Shown piece by piece: positions 33,905 through 43,323 of a DNA stretch of 64,000 nt (position 1 is its first letter; every line of letters begins with the position of its first letter). Under the pieces are notes generated by a model. That model had not been told where the DNA came from, made no database searches, and saw only the letters and a program-made list of their open reading frames with translations. The stretch lies in the NCBI GenBank assembly GCA_937908115.1, contig CALEQZ010000074.1, forward strand, positions 1-64,000, read 5' to 3'. The translations under genes were made by a program, and so were the position numbers. This stretch comes from an uncultured Alcaligenaceae bacterium (GTDB lineage: Bacteria > Pseudomonadota > Gammaproteobacteria > Burkholderiales > Burkholderiaceae_B).

Positions 33905-34804
33905 ATGCTCACCTTCCAGCAAATCATCCTCAAGCTCCAGGACTACTGGGACAAGCAGGGCTGCGCGCTGCTGCAGCCCTACGACATGGAGGTCGGCGCC
34001 GGCACCTCGCACACGGCGACCTTCCTGCGCGCGATCGGCCCCGAACCGTGGCGCGCGGCGTACGTGCAGCCGTCGCGCCGCCCGAAGGATGGACGCTACG
34101 GCGAGAACCCGAACCGCCTGCAGCACTATTACCAATACCAGGTCGTTCTCAAGCCGGCGCCCCCGGACATCCTGGACCTGTACATCGGTTCGCTGCGCGC
34201 CCTGGGCATAGCCCCCCTGCAGCACGACATCCGTTTCGTCGAGGACGACTGGGAAAACCCCACGCTGGGTGCCTGGGGGCTGGGTTGGGAGGTCTGGCTC
34301 AACGGCATGGAGATCACCCAGTTCACTTATTTCCAGCAGGTCGGCGGCCTGGACTGCACGCCCACCACGGGCGAGATCACCTACGGCCTTGAGCGCCTGG
34401 CCATGTACCTGCAAGGCGTCGAAAGCGTCTACGACCTGGTCTGGACCGAAGGCGCCGGCGGCGAGCGCGTGCTGTACCGCGACGTCTTCCACCAGAACGA
34501 AGTCGAACAATCCACCTACAACTTCGAACATTCCTCGGCCGACATGCTGTTCGCCCATTTCAACGACTACGAGGCCGAGGCCAAGCGGCTCATGGAAGTC
34601 CCGCTCGCGCTGCCGGCCTATGAAGCCACCTTGAAGGCCGCCCACACCTTCAACCTGCTCGATGCGCGCGGCGCCATCAGCGTGACCGAGCGCGCCGCCT
34701 ACATCGGCCGCATCCGCAACCTGTCGCGCGCGGTGGCGCAGGCCTACTACGATTCGCGCGAACGACTGGGCTTTCCCATGCTGCGCCGGGAGGCCGTGCA
34801 ATGA
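33905..34804 (+). CDS. glyQ: Glycyl-tRNA synthetase alpha subunit
   Basis: A 299-residue catalytic subunit of the heterotetrameric (alpha2beta2) bacterial glycyl-tRNA synthetase. The start MLTFQQIILKLQDYWDKQGC, ATFLRAIGPEPWRAAYVQPS, and QVGGLDCTPTTGEITYGLERLAMY are highly conserved. The ATG at 33905 matches the family start; the 75 extra in-frame residues upstream have no similarity. The end overlaps glyS by 4 nt (ATGA). TAAAAT at 33828-33833 may be a -10 element. No leader riboswitch is evident in the 256-bp gap. Confidence 0.97.
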   Translation: MLTFQQIILKLQDYWDKQGCALLQPYDMEVGAGTSHTATFLRAIGPEPWRAAYVQPSRRPKDGRYGENPNRLQHYYQYQVVLKPAPPDILDLYIGSLRALGIAPLQHDIRFVEDDWENPTLGAWGLGWEVWLNGMEITQFTYFQQVGGLDCTPTTGEITYGLERLAMYLQGVESVYDLVWTEGAGGERVLYRDVFHQNEVEQSTYNFEHSSADMLFAHFNDYEAEAKRLMEVPLALPAYEATLKAAHTFNLLDARGAISVTERAAYIGRIRNLSRAVAQAYYDSRERLGFPMLRREAVQ

Positions 34805-36936
34805 GCGCGCAAACCCGCCCCCTGCTGGTCGAGCTGTTCACCGAAGAGTTGCCGCCCAAGGCCTTGAACAGGCTCGGGCAAGCCTTTGCCGAAGGCCTGC
34901 GCGCGTCCCTGGACAAGCAGGGGTTGCTCGCCTCGGGCTGCACCGTCACGGCCTATGCGACCCCGCGCCGGCTGGCGGCCTTGTTCAGCCACGTGCTGCC
35001 GCAGGCCCCCGACCAGCCCTACGCCGAAAAGCTCATGCCCGTGTCCGTCGGCTTGGCCGCGGACGGGTCGCCCACGCCTGCACTGCGCAAGAAGCTCGCG
35101 GCCAAGGGGCTGCAGGACATCGATCCGGCCACGCTCTCGCGCGAGTCCGACGGCAAGCAGGAATACCTCGTGGCGCGCGGCACTGCTGCCGGCGTGCAGC
35201 TGACGCCTGGCCTGCAGCAGGCGCTGGATGACGCCGTGGCCGGTTTGCCCATCCCCAAGGTGATGCGCTATCAGCTGGCAGACGGGACGACGACGGTGCG
35301 CTTCGTGCGGCCGGCGCACGGCTTGGTCGCGCTGCACGGCGCCGACGTGGTGCCGGTGCGCGTGCTGGGGCTGGAAGCCGGGCGCACGGTGCACGGCCAT
35401 CGCTTCTTGTGCCCGGCCCCCTTCGAGCTCACCACGGCATCGGCCTACGAGGCCGAGCTGGCCGAACGCGGCAAGGTCGTCGCCGCTTTCGCGACGCGCC
35501 GCGCCGACATCGAGGCGCAGTTGCAGACGCACGCGGCCCGGCTGGGCGCGACGCTGGGAACGGACCCGGAGGTCGAGGCCCTGCTCGATGAGGTGACCGC
35601 GCTGGTCGAGCAGCCCGCGGTCTACGTCGGCGAATTCGACCGCCGTTTCCTGGACGTGCCGCAGGAATGCCTGATCCTGACCATGCGGCTGAACCAGAAA
35701 TACTTTCCGCTGTTCTCGCCGGAGACGGGCAAGCTGACCAACCAATACCTGATCGTCAGCAACATGGCGATCAAGGACCCGGCCAACATCATCGAAGGCA
35801 ACCAGCGCGTGGTACGCCCGCGCTTGGCCGATGCCCAGTTCTTCTTCGAAACCGACCGTAAGACGCCACTTGCCCAGCGCGTGCCGCGCCTTGCCGACAT
35901 CGTCTACCACAACAAGCTCGGTTCGCAGCTGGCGCGGGTCGAGCGCGTGCGCGCCGTCGCCCGGCGCGTCGCGGCGCTGCTGGGTGGCGACGAAGGGGCT
36001 GCGGACCGCGCCGCCTACCTGGCCAAGGCCGATCTGACCTCCAGCATGGTGGGCGAATTTCCCGAGCTGCAAGGCATCATGGGCGGCTATTACGCCGAGG
36101 CCGACGGTGAACCGCCCGACGTGGTGCGTGCGCTGCGTGGGCAGTACCGCATCCGCATCGACGCGCCCGTCTCGCGTGAAGACATCACCGCGACGGCGCT
36201 CTTTTTGGCCGATCGCGCCGAGACGCTGGTGGGCATCTGGAGCATCGGGCTGGCCCCCACCGGCGAACGCGACCCGTTTGGGCTGCGCCGCGCCGCATTG
36301 GGCGTGATCAGCGCCTTCGAGCAGCTGGCTGCCGGCGGCCTGCTCGAGGTCAGCGACCCCGGGCAACTGACCCTGCAAGGGTTGCTGGACGATGCGGCGG
36401 CCACGTTCGAAGGCGGCATCGCCGCGTCGGTGCTCGAAGCAGTCACCGATTTCGTCTACGAACGCCTGCGCAACCAGCTGCAAGGCGAGTTCGACCGCAG
36501 CGCCGTGGACGCCGTGATCGCGCTGCGCCCGCCACTGCACCAGGCTGCTGCCCGCGTGCGGGCGGTCACCGCCTTCCAGCAGCTGCCCGAGGCAGAAAGC
36601 CTGGCCGCGGCCAACAAGCGAATTGGCAACCTGTTGCGCAAGGCGGAAGGGGAAATCGCCCAGCTGGACGAATCGCGGCTGTCCGAGGCAGCCGAGCGCG
36701 AACTGGCCCAGGCCGTGCGCCGGCTCGCGCCGCTGGCCGAAAACCAGCTGGCCGCCGGCGATTTCGCCGGGGCGCTGACCACCCTCGCGCAGGTGCGCAC
36801 GGCCGTGGACGCGTTCTTCGCCGACGTCATGGTCATGGCCGAGGATCCGGCCGTGCGCGCCAACCGGCTCGCCCTGCTGGCGCGATTGCACGGCCTGATG
36901 AACCAGGTCGCCGACATTTCCAGGCTGGCAAAGTGA
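34801..36936 (+). CDS. glyS: Glycyl-tRNA synthetase beta subunit
   Basis: A 711-residue beta subunit for tRNA binding. It starts with PLLVELFTEELPPKALNRLGQAF, includes MRLNQKYFPLFSPETGKLTNQYLIVSNM, the DPFGLRRAALGVISA motif, and a C-terminal anticodon-binding, DALR-like region. Length is normal. ATGA overlap with glyQ upstream and GTGA overlap with gmhB downstream show a tightly coupled operon. Confidence 0.97.
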   Translation: MSAQTRPLLVELFTEELPPKALNRLGQAFAEGLRASLDKQGLLASGCTVTAYATPRRLAALFSHVLPQAPDQPYAEKLMPVSVGLAADGSPTPALRKKLAAKGLQDIDPATLSRESDGKQEYLVARGTAAGVQLTPGLQQALDDAVAGLPIPKVMRYQLADGTTTVRFVRPAHGLVALHGADVVPVRVLGLEAGRTVHGHRFLCPAPFELTTASAYEAELAERGKVVAAFATRRADIEAQLQTHAARLGATLGTDPEVEALLDEVTALVEQPAVYVGEFDRRFLDVPQECLILTMRLNQKYFPLFSPETGKLTNQYLIVSNMAIKDPANIIEGNQRVVRPRLADAQFFFETDRKTPLAQRVPRLADIVYHNKLGSQLARVERVRAVARRVAALLGGDEGAADRAAYLAKADLTSSMVGEFPELQGIMGGYYAEADGEPPDVVRALRGQYRIRIDAPVSREDITATALFLADRAETLVGIWSIGLAPTGERDPFGLRRAALGVISAFEQLAAGGLLEVSDPGQLTLQGLLDDAAATFEGGIAASVLEAVTDFVYERLRNQLQGEFDRSAVDAVIALRPPLHQAAARVRAVTAFQQLPEAESLAAANKRIGNLLRKAEGEIAQLDESRLSEAAERELAQAVRRLAPLAENQLAAGDFAGALTTLAQVRTAVDAFFADVMVMAEDPAVRANRLALLARLHGLMNQVADISRLAK

Positions 36937-37469
36937 AGCTGCTCATCCTCGACCGCGACGGCGTCATCAACCAGGATAGCCCGGACTTCGTCAAGAGTCC
37001 GGAAGAATGGATCGCCCTGCCCGGCGCCTTGCAGGCGATCGCGCGGTTCTCCCGCGCGCGGTGGAAGGTAGTCATCGCCACCAACCAGTCGGGGCTGGCG
37101 CGCGGACTATTCGACATGGACGCCCTCAACGCCATGCACGCCAAACTGCGGCGCGAGCTGGCCGCCGCGGGCGGCGCCGTCGATGCGATCTTCGTCTGCC
37201 CGCACGGGCCCAACGACGGCTGCGACTGCCGAAAGCCCGCTCCTGGGCTCTTCCAGCAGATCGCCCGCCGTTACGAGATAAGCCTGTCGGGCGTGCCGGC
37301 CGTGGGCGATTCGCTGCGCGACCTGCAGGCGGCCGCCGCCGCGGGTTGTCAGCCTTGGCTGGTGTTGACCGGAAACGGCGAGCGCACGCGCGAGACGGGC
37401 GAGCTGCCGCGCGGCACGCGGGTGTGCTCGGATTTGCACGAACTCGCCGACGCCTTGCTGGAGGCTTGA
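36933..37469 (+). CDS. gmhB: D-glycero-beta-D-manno-heptose-1,7-bisphosphate 7-phosphatase GmhB
   Basis: A 178-residue HAD phosphatase in ADP-heptose synthesis for the lipopolysaccharide inner core. Motif I is LDRDGVINQDSPDF and motif II ATNQSGLARG. The zinc-site segment CPHGPNDGCDCRKP has the Cys-x-His ... Cys-x-Cys ligands. It begins with GTG overlapping the glyS stop (GTGA). PlsC follows after 2 nt, so an essential translation enzyme is co-expressed with envelope genes. Confidence 0.94.
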   Translation: MKLLILDRDGVINQDSPDFVKSPEEWIALPGALQAIARFSRARWKVVIATNQSGLARGLFDMDALNAMHAKLRRELAAAGGAVDAIFVCPHGPNDGCDCRKPAPGLFQQIARRYEISLSGVPAVGDSLRDLQAAAAAGCQPWLVLTGNGERTRETGELPRGTRVCSDLHELADALLEA

Positions 37470-37471
37470 CC

Positions 37472-38200
37472 ATGGCCGCGCTGCGCTCGCTGCTATACAT
37501 GCTGTTCCTGGTCGTCACGGTGATCCCGTACGCCCTGGCCTGCATGCTGTGGGCGCCGCTGCCGCTGAAATGGCGCTACCGGCTGACGATGGGATGGCCG
37601 CGCCTGGCCATCTGGGGCGCGCGCGTCATTTGCGGAATACGGTGGCAAGTGCGCGGCGAGCATAACCTGCCAGACGCGCCGGCCATCGTGCTGGCCAAGC
37701 ACCAGTCGGCATGGGAAACGCTTTTCCTGCCAGCCTACCTGCCGCGCCAAGCCTGCTTCGTCTACAAGCGCGAGCTGAACTTCATCCCCTTCTTCGGCTG
37801 GGGGTTGGCGCTGCTGCGCATGATCTCCATCGACCGCTCGCGCGGGCGCGACGCCTTCGCCCAGGTGGTCGCGCAAGGGCGCAAGCGCCTGGCCGAAGGC
37901 GCCTGGCCAGTGCTGTTTCCAGAAGGCACGCGCGTGGCGCCAGGCCAGGTCGGCCGCTACAAACTGGGCGGTGCCATCCTGGCGGCACGCACCGGCGCCC
38001 TGGTCATCCCCATCGCCCACAACGCCGGGGAATGCTGGCCGCGCAACGCCTTCGTAAAATCACCTGGGCTGATCACCGTCTCCATCGGCCCTGCCATCGA
38101 TCCGCAAGGCCTGTCGCCGGAAGCGCTGAACCAAAAGGTCCAGGACTGGATCGAAGGCGAAATGCGACGCCTGAATCCCGAACGGTATGGCCAGCCCTGA
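37472..38200 (+). CDS. plsC: 1-acyl-sn-glycerol-3-phosphate acyltransferase PlsC
   Basis: A 242-residue inner-membrane acyltransferase making phosphatidic acid from lysophosphatidic acid. There are two N-terminal hydrophobic segments (residues 5-27), then the acceptor-site motif KHQSAWET, an HX4E form of HX4D, seen in other betaproteobacterial PlsC proteins, and the substrate motif FPEGTRVAPG. A strong GGAGG site lies 8 nt before the ATG at 37472. The end overlaps the SprT-like gene by 14 nt. Confidence 0.92.
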   Translation: MAALRSLLYMLFLVVTVIPYALACMLWAPLPLKWRYRLTMGWPRLAIWGARVICGIRWQVRGEHNLPDAPAIVLAKHQSAWETLFLPAYLPRQACFVYKRELNFIPFFGWGLALLRMISIDRSRGRDAFAQVVAQGRKRLAEGAWPVLFPEGTRVAPGQVGRYKLGGAILAARTGALVIPIAHNAGECWPRNAFVKSPGLITVSIGPAIDPQGLSPEALNQKVQDWIEGEMRRLNPERYGQP

Positions 38201-39110
38201 ACAGCTGGAGCTTCGTTTCGAACCGGACTGGCCGGCTGCGCAACGCGAGCCGGTACGCCAGCCTCCCGCCCCGCCCCGTGATCCGCAGGGCGCCGGCCCA
38301 GGGCCCGTCTCCCCGCCCCCCGCGGCGGCAACGGTGGCCACCCCCCGTCCTGATCCCTTGCCGCCTGGCGCGCGCTGGCGCGTGGTCTCGACCGACCAAC
38401 AGGATATCGGCTTCGTGCTGCTGCGATCGCGCCGGCGCACCATCGGATTCGTCATCACCGACGATGGGTTACGCGTGACTGCGCCGAACTGGGTCACGCT
38501 GGCACAGGTCGACGATGCCGTACGCGAGAAATCGCGCTGGATTTTGGCCAAGCTGCGCGAATGGCAGGCGCGCAAGGAACAATTGGCCATGGCTGACACG
38601 CGCTGGCAGGCGGGCGGCCAGCTGCCCTACCTGGGCAAGCGCATCGTCCTGGGCCTGGCGGCCGACTGCCGCCAGCCCTTTTTGTCGGGCGACGCCAACG
38701 CCCCGCGCGACGGCGACACCCTGTGGCTGCCGCTGCCGGCCGATGCGTCTTCGGCGCGCGTGCGCGACGCCGCGCAATCGTGGCTGCAGCAGCGCGCCGA
38801 CGCCTGGTTCGGCGCACGGCTTGCCTATTTCCTGCAGCGCACCGGCCTGAAAATCCGTCGTTGGCGGCTGTCCAGCGCGGCCACGCGCTGGGGGTCGTGC
38901 ACCAGCGACGGCAGCATCATGCTCAACTGGCGCCTGATCCATTTTGCGCCGGACATCATCGACTACGTCATCGCGCACGAGCTGGCGCACCTGCGCGAAA
39001 TGAACCACAGCCAGAACTTTTGGACCGAGGTCGGGAATATCCTGCCCGGCTTCGAAAGCGCCAAGGACGTGCTGCGCCGCTACGACCCAGCGTCGCTGCC
39101 GCTGCTCTAG
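38187..39110 (+). CDS. YgjP/SprT-like zinc metallopeptidase family protein (DUF45)
   Basis: A 307-residue protein of the YgjP-like M48-related family. The C-terminal third has WGSCTSDGSIMLNW and the zinc motif HELAHLREMNHSQNFW (HExxH with a third His downstream). A Pro/Ala-rich N-terminal tail (residues 20-60) looks disordered. Some relatives bind nucleoside triphosphatase partners or act as proteases, but no substrate is known. The ATG at 38187 lies inside the end of plsC, indicating coupling in the glyQ operon. Confidence 0.9.
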   Translation: MASPEQLELRFEPDWPAAQREPVRQPPAPPRDPQGAGPGPVSPPPAAATVATPRPDPLPPGARWRVVSTDQQDIGFVLLRSRRRTIGFVITDDGLRVTAPNWVTLAQVDDAVREKSRWILAKLREWQARKEQLAMADTRWQAGGQLPYLGKRIVLGLAADCRQPFLSGDANAPRDGDTLWLPLPADASSARVRDAAQSWLQQRADAWFGARLAYFLQRTGLKIRRWRLSSAATRWGSCTSDGSIMLNWRLIHFAPDIIDYVIAHELAHLREMNHSQNFWTEVGNILPGFESAKDVLRRYDPASLPLL

Positions 39111-39217
39111 CAAGGAAAAACCGAACGCCCCGCCCGGGCCGCCATTGCGCAAGCGCCGGCCCGTGCCGACGAACTTTGCTACGATCCCTTCCATAGATTC
39201 ACGTCAAGGAGTACCCC

Positions 39218-39613
39218 ATGCGCCTGCTGCACACCATGCTTCGCGTCGGCAACCTCGAGCGCTCGCTCGATTTCTACACCAACGTGCTCGGCATGCGCCT
39301 GTTGCGCAAGAAGGATTACCCCGAAGGCAAGTTCACCCTGGCCTTCGTGGGATACCAGGACGAATCTGAAGGCGCGGTCATCGAGCTGACCCACAACTGG
39401 GACACGGACCACTATGACCTGGGCACCGGCTATGGCCACATCGCGATCGAAGTCGAGGACGCCTACGAAGCCTGTGCCAAGGTCAAGGAACGCGGCGGCA
39501 AGGTCGTGCGCGAAGCCGGGCCGATGAAGCACGGCCAGACGGTCATCGCCTTCATCGAGGATCCGGACGGCTACAAGATCGAGTTCATCGAGCGCAAGAC
39601 CCGCGTCGATTGA
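39218..39613 (+). CDS. gloA: Lactoylglutathione lyase (glyoxalase I)
   Basis: A 131-residue glyoxalase I that turns the methylglyoxal-glutathione hemithioacetal into S-lactoylglutathione. All four metal ligands known from E. coli GloA fall at the same positions: H5, E56, H74 and E122. Length suits the Ni-dependent bacterial class. AAGGAG lies 7 nt before the ATG. TACGAT at 39180-39185 may be its own -10 box. The perfect hairpin at 39616-39654 ends the transcript. Confidence 0.96.
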   Translation: MRLLHTMLRVGNLERSLDFYTNVLGMRLLRKKDYPEGKFTLAFVGYQDESEGAVIELTHNWDTDHYDLGTGYGHIAIEVEDAYEACAKVKERGGKVVREAGPMKHGQTVIAFIEDPDGYKIEFIERKTRVD

Positions 39614-39615
39614 TG

Positions 39616-39654
39616 AATAAGAAACGCCGGCCACAATGGCCGGCGTTTCTTATT
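39616..39654. terminator. Bidirectional intrinsic terminator, 18-bp perfect stem
   Basis: Left arm 39616-39633, loop CAA, right arm 39637-39654; arms are exact reverse complements with an AT-rich outer part and GCCGGCC core. The right arm ends GTTTCTTATT, so both strands finish with T-rich sequence. It separates convergent gloA and the Bug gene. Confidence 0.85.
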
Positions 39655-39676
39655 TCTGGACGGCTAGCGCGGCCCG

Positions 39677-40645
39677 CTATTGCGGCTTGTAATCGATCTG
39701 CTTGGCGACTTGCGCCCATTTGGCGATTTCGTCGCGCGTGAACTTGTCGAAATCTTCGGGGCTGCCACCTTCCGGAATCAGGTTAGATGCCGCGAAGGTC
39801 TGGCGCAGCTCATCGGCCTGCAGTCCCGCATTGATGGCGGCGTTAAGTTTGTCCACGATGGCCTTGGGCGTGCCGGCCGGAGCATAAATGCCGACCCAGG
39901 AGCCCGTTTGGTAGCCAGGCACACCGGATTCCGACACGGTTGGCACACCGGGAAAATCAGACACTTGCGTGGCGCCGGTCACGGCCAGCGCGCGCAGCTT
40001 GCCCGCCTTGACCATGGGTGCGGCCGACGGCACGTTGTCGAACATGACTTGTACGCTGCCCCCAACCAAGTCGGTCAACGCCGGCGCGCTGCCCTTGTAC
40101 GGTACATGCTGCATGCTCGTTCCCGTCATCAGCTTGAAATGTTCGACGCTCAAGTGGACCGAGCCGCCAGTCCCAGTCGATGCGTACGACACCTTATCGG
40201 GATTGGCCTTCAGGTAGGCGACCAGCTCCCCTATGGTCTTGACCGGCAGGTCTGGGTTAACTACCACGACCAGCGGTGCCGAGGCGACAAGCGCCACGGC
40301 GTCGAAATCCTTGATTGCATCGTAGTTCAGGTTGGCTAGCGTCGTCGGGTTGGTGCCGTGCGTCGCGCTGGTGCCCATGAAAATGGTGTAACCATCCGGC
40401 TTGGTCCGCGCTGCGGCGGTTGCACCTATCGTGCCCCCAGCACCGGCGCGGTTTTCGACAATTACCGATTGGCCCAGGCGCGCGCTCATGGCCTTAGCCG
40501 TCGCCCGCGCGGCGATATCCGTAATCCCGCCCGGGGGATACGGCACGATCATGGTGATCGGACGCGACGGATAATTCTCCCCGGCCTGGGCCGCGCCGAG
40601 AGCGGCAACAGCGGCAATAACGCATAACAGCTTCTTGGCGAACAT
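39677..40645 (-). CDS. Bug/TctC-family periplasmic solute-binding receptor
   Basis: A 322-residue receptor with signal peptide MFAKKLLCVIAAVAALGAAQA (cleaved near residue 21), then YPSRPITMIVPYPPGGITDIAAR and VIVENRAGAGGTIGATAAART. A GAGACTCCGTTC sequence precedes the ATG at 40645; the frame is open upstream with no family similarity. It is last in a likely operon with the ThDP-dependent enzyme and the SDR (53 nt gap), so its ligand is probably the substrate or precursor of those enzymes. Confidence 0.93.
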   Translation of the reverse strand: MFAKKLLCVIAAVAALGAAQAGENYPSRPITMIVPYPPGGITDIAARATAKAMSARLGQSVIVENRAGAGGTIGATAAARTKPDGYTIFMGTSATHGTNPTTLANLNYDAIKDFDAVALVASAPLVVVVNPDLPVKTIGELVAYLKANPDKVSYASTGTGGSVHLSVEHFKLMTGTSMQHVPYKGSAPALTDLVGGSVQVMFDNVPSAAPMVKAGKLRALAVTGATQVSDFPGVPTVSESGVPGYQTGSWVGIYAPAGTPKAIVDKLNAAINAGLQADELRQTFAASNLIPEGGSPEDFDKFTRDEIAKWAQVAKQIDYKPQ

Positions 40646-40698
40646 GAACGGAGTCTCCTGTCTATTGTGATGAGATGGTGGTTCGCAACCCAGTGCCT

Positions 40699-41490
40699 TC
40701 ACAGGCCGCGCCCTCCCGTGACCGCAAGGGTTTGGCCGGTAATGAATCCCGCCCGGTCCGAAAGTAGGAATACGACCGTCTCGGCCACGTCCGACGGCTG
40801 CCCCAACCTGCCCAACGGGGTCACGGCAAGCGTCGCTTCGTTGATGCCCGGCGCAGCCATGGCGCTCATGGGCGTCTCGATGCGGCCCGGCGCCACGGCA
40901 TTGACGCGAATGCCGAAGCCGGCGACCTCGCCCGCTAGCTGCCGCGTCAGGCCCGTTATAGCCGCCTTGGAAACCGCGTAAGACACGCCCGCGATCGTGG
41001 AATAGCGCAATCCTGCCAGTGAACTGATATTGACAATGGCCCCGTAGCGCGCAGCCATCATGCCGGGCAGCACGGCCTTGCTCACGTAAAAGGAGCCACT
41101 CAAGTTGACTGCCAGCACGCACTGCCATTCCAAGGGGTCGACTTCCCATGCCGGAACCCTCTGCCCGTTCACCTTGGGCGAAATGCCAGCATTGTTGACT
41201 AAATAGTCGATCTTGCCCGTTTCCAGGCCGCTAATGCGCGCCTGGAGATCGGCGATGCACGCTGGGTCGCCAACGTCGGTTTGCCAACCTTGCGCATGCC
41301 AGCCCTGCTCGCTCAACGTGCGCGCACTGTCCGAGACCGCCTGCTCATCTTGGTCCACCAAGATGACCAAAGCGCCGCGACGCGCCAGGGCTTGCGCCAC
41401 GGCAAACCCGATGCCGCGTGCCCCGCCGGTGACCATGGCGGCCTTGCCGGTGAAGTCCTCCTGCTGTGTCACGAGCTCACCTGGTTGCAT
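40699..41490 (-). CDS. SDR-family oxidoreductase
   Basis: A 263-residue short-chain dehydrogenase/reductase. The nucleotide site is VTGGARGIGFAVA; VDQDEQ after the second strand suggests NAD(H) preference by its acidic residue. NNAG, the catalytic Ser in INISSL-type NISSLAG and YAVSK complete the active site. The ATG at 41490 lies inside the ThDP gene; a GTG at 41472 overlapping that stop as GTGA is an equally good start. Related enzymes oxidise secondary alcohols or hydroxyacids. Substrate unknown. Confidence 0.92.
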   Translation of the reverse strand: MQPGELVTQQEDFTGKAAMVTGGARGIGFAVAQALARRGALVILVDQDEQAVSDSARTLSEQGWHAQGWQTDVGDPACIADLQARISGLETGKIDYLVNNAGISPKVNGQRVPAWEVDPLEWQCVLAVNLSGSFYVSKAVLPGMMAARYGAIVNISSLAGLRYSTIAGVSYAVSKAAITGLTRQLAGEVAGFGIRVNAVAPGRIETPMSAMAAPGINEATLAVTPLGRLGQPSDVAETVVFLLSDRAGFITGQTLAVTGGRGL

Positions 41491-43274
41491 AATGTTCCGT
41501 AGCGCGGCAAGTTCAGTTGTTCAAAAGCCGTGATGGGCGGAAAGGCTTGCGGCGCGACCGGCACGTCCAGGACGTACGGAACGCCGGTGGCCAGGGCTTG
41601 GCCAAGCGCCTCGGGAACGTCCTGCGGCCGCTCCACCCTCTGCCCGCCGCAACCGCAGGCGCGGGCAATGGCCACATGGTCGATCGGGCCGAAGTTGCAT
41701 ATATCGGTATGGCGTCCGAATCGGCTTTCCTCGGCGTCTCGCTGGAATCCCAGCACCCCGTTATTCAAGACAATGACTGTGACGGCAATGCCATGACGGC
41801 GCGCCGTCTCCAATTCCGACCAACAGTGCGCGAATCCGCCGTCTCCGACCACCGCGATAACCGGGCGCCCGGGTTCGGCCAATCTGGCGCCTATCGCCAT
41901 GGGAAACCCCCAGCCCAGGCCAGCGATGCCACGCGGTGTCAGGTAACGCTGTCCCGGGGCATGCGACTGCAGGAATTGCAGCATCCACAGCGACGAGTAA
42001 CTCGCATCGCTGACCCATAACGCGTCCGCTGCGCAGGCTCGCAGCGCCCTGAACAGGCGCTCCGGCCGCATGGGCAGATGGTCGGCATCTTCATAAGGCT
42101 GGATTTCCTGCCAGGCTTGCGCCCGGGCTTGCTCGACACGACGAGCAAAGTCTGCCCGGTTGCGGTGTCCCTTAGCTCCAAAAACGGGCTGACCTTCCTC
42201 CAGCATGGCGTGCAACGTGGCGGCTGCATCGCCCAGCAAGCGTAAGCCACGATAATTCCGGCCGAGCTCTTCCGGATCGACGTCGATCTGGATGAAATCG
42301 GCGTCTGGATTGAACAGCGACCAAGATGCCGTGCCGTTTTCGTTGGTGCGCGTCCCGACAAGCAGCACCGCATCGGCCTGCGCGACGTAGTCGCGATGGT
42401 ATCGGGCGGGGCTGCGCGTGCCCATGCAATTGCCGATCACGCCAAGCGAAAGCGGATGGCGCTCATCGATGGCCCCCTTGCCCATGTTGGTGGTCGCTAC
42501 GGGGATGCCCCAGGCATCCTGCACGTGCGACAGCACCTGTGCGGCGCCGGAGATGTGCACGCCGCCGCCGGCAACGATCAAGGGACGCTCGGCCCGGGCC
42601 AGGATCTGCACCGCACGTTGGATCTGGTCACGTGCCGGCAAGAATCGGTCCACCGGATAAGCGCCGAAACCTTCCGGAATCGCACCCCCTGCCACCTGCC
42701 CGCCCACCGCAATGGGTGGGACCTGTTCGAGCAGGACGTCGAAAGGGACGATGAGCACGGCCGGCCCCGGTCGCCCGGTGGTAGCCGCCATGACCGCGCG
42801 CAAGGTGTACTCGCCCACCCGTTGCGGTTCGGTCACCCGCCGTATCCACTTCGCGCTACCCTGGAACAGCTGGACGTGGTCCAGCTCCTGGAAGGCGTTC
42901 TTGTCCGTGCTGGCTCGCGGGACGTCCTGCACGATGGCCAGCAACGGGATCGAAGCCTTGAGCGCCTCGCACAGGCCGGCTATCAGCAACCCTGCCGCCG
43001 GACCGTTCTGGGCTGCGACCACTCCCAGGCGGCCACTAGCGCGCGCATACCCGTCTGCCATCGCCACGCCGGCGTTTTCGGTGCGATAGCCGATCTGCCG
43101 GATGCCGAGTTTTTCCGCCGCTAGGAACAGCGCCGTCGGGCAACTCTGCCCGAAGATGAAGGAAACCCCCGCCGATCTCAATACGGTCGCCATGGCGTCG
43201 GCCGCCACGAAACCGCTTAGGTCGCGGCGTGCCCACGTGCCTTGGCCCGCAATGCCGCTGTCTGCTGCTTGCAT
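41469..43274 (-). CDS. Thiamine-diphosphate-dependent enzyme (acetolactate synthase-like)
   Basis: A 601-residue ThDP enzyme with the three standard domains. The activating glutamate is in YRTENAGVAMADGYARASG and the cofactor motif runs GDGGFAHCWSELE to VLNNGVLGF (GDG...NN). The middle domain has LIVAGGGVHISGAAQ. No acetolactate synthase small subunit or branched-chain genes are near, so catabolic carboligase, decarboxylase or lyase activity is as likely as acetolactate synthesis. It heads an operon with an SDR and a Bug receptor and is divergent from a LysR gene. Confidence 0.88.
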   Translation of the reverse strand: MQAADSGIAGQGTWARRDLSGFVAADAMATVLRSAGVSFIFGQSCPTALFLAAEKLGIRQIGYRTENAGVAMADGYARASGRLGVVAAQNGPAAGLLIAGLCEALKASIPLLAIVQDVPRASTDKNAFQELDHVQLFQGSAKWIRRVTEPQRVGEYTLRAVMAATTGRPGPAVLIVPFDVLLEQVPPIAVGGQVAGGAIPEGFGAYPVDRFLPARDQIQRAVQILARAERPLIVAGGGVHISGAAQVLSHVQDAWGIPVATTNMGKGAIDERHPLSLGVIGNCMGTRSPARYHRDYVAQADAVLLVGTRTNENGTASWSLFNPDADFIQIDVDPEELGRNYRGLRLLGDAAATLHAMLEEGQPVFGAKGHRNRADFARRVEQARAQAWQEIQPYEDADHLPMRPERLFRALRACAADALWVSDASYSSLWMLQFLQSHAPGQRYLTPRGIAGLGWGFPMAIGARLAEPGRPVIAVVGDGGFAHCWSELETARRHGIAVTVIVLNNGVLGFQRDAEESRFGRHTDICNFGPIDHVAIARACGCGGQRVERPQDVPEALGQALATGVPYVLDVPVAPQAFPPITAFEQLNLPRYGTLCNQVSS

Positions 43275-43323
43275 TGTTCAAACTCCTAGACCGCGGCCAT
43301 TCTAGGCATCCGAACGTAATATT

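Noticed and set aside
34747..36891. 714-codon open frame opposite glyS
   Set aside because: Fully antisense to a highly conserved glyS gene, no motif, and typical shadow composition.
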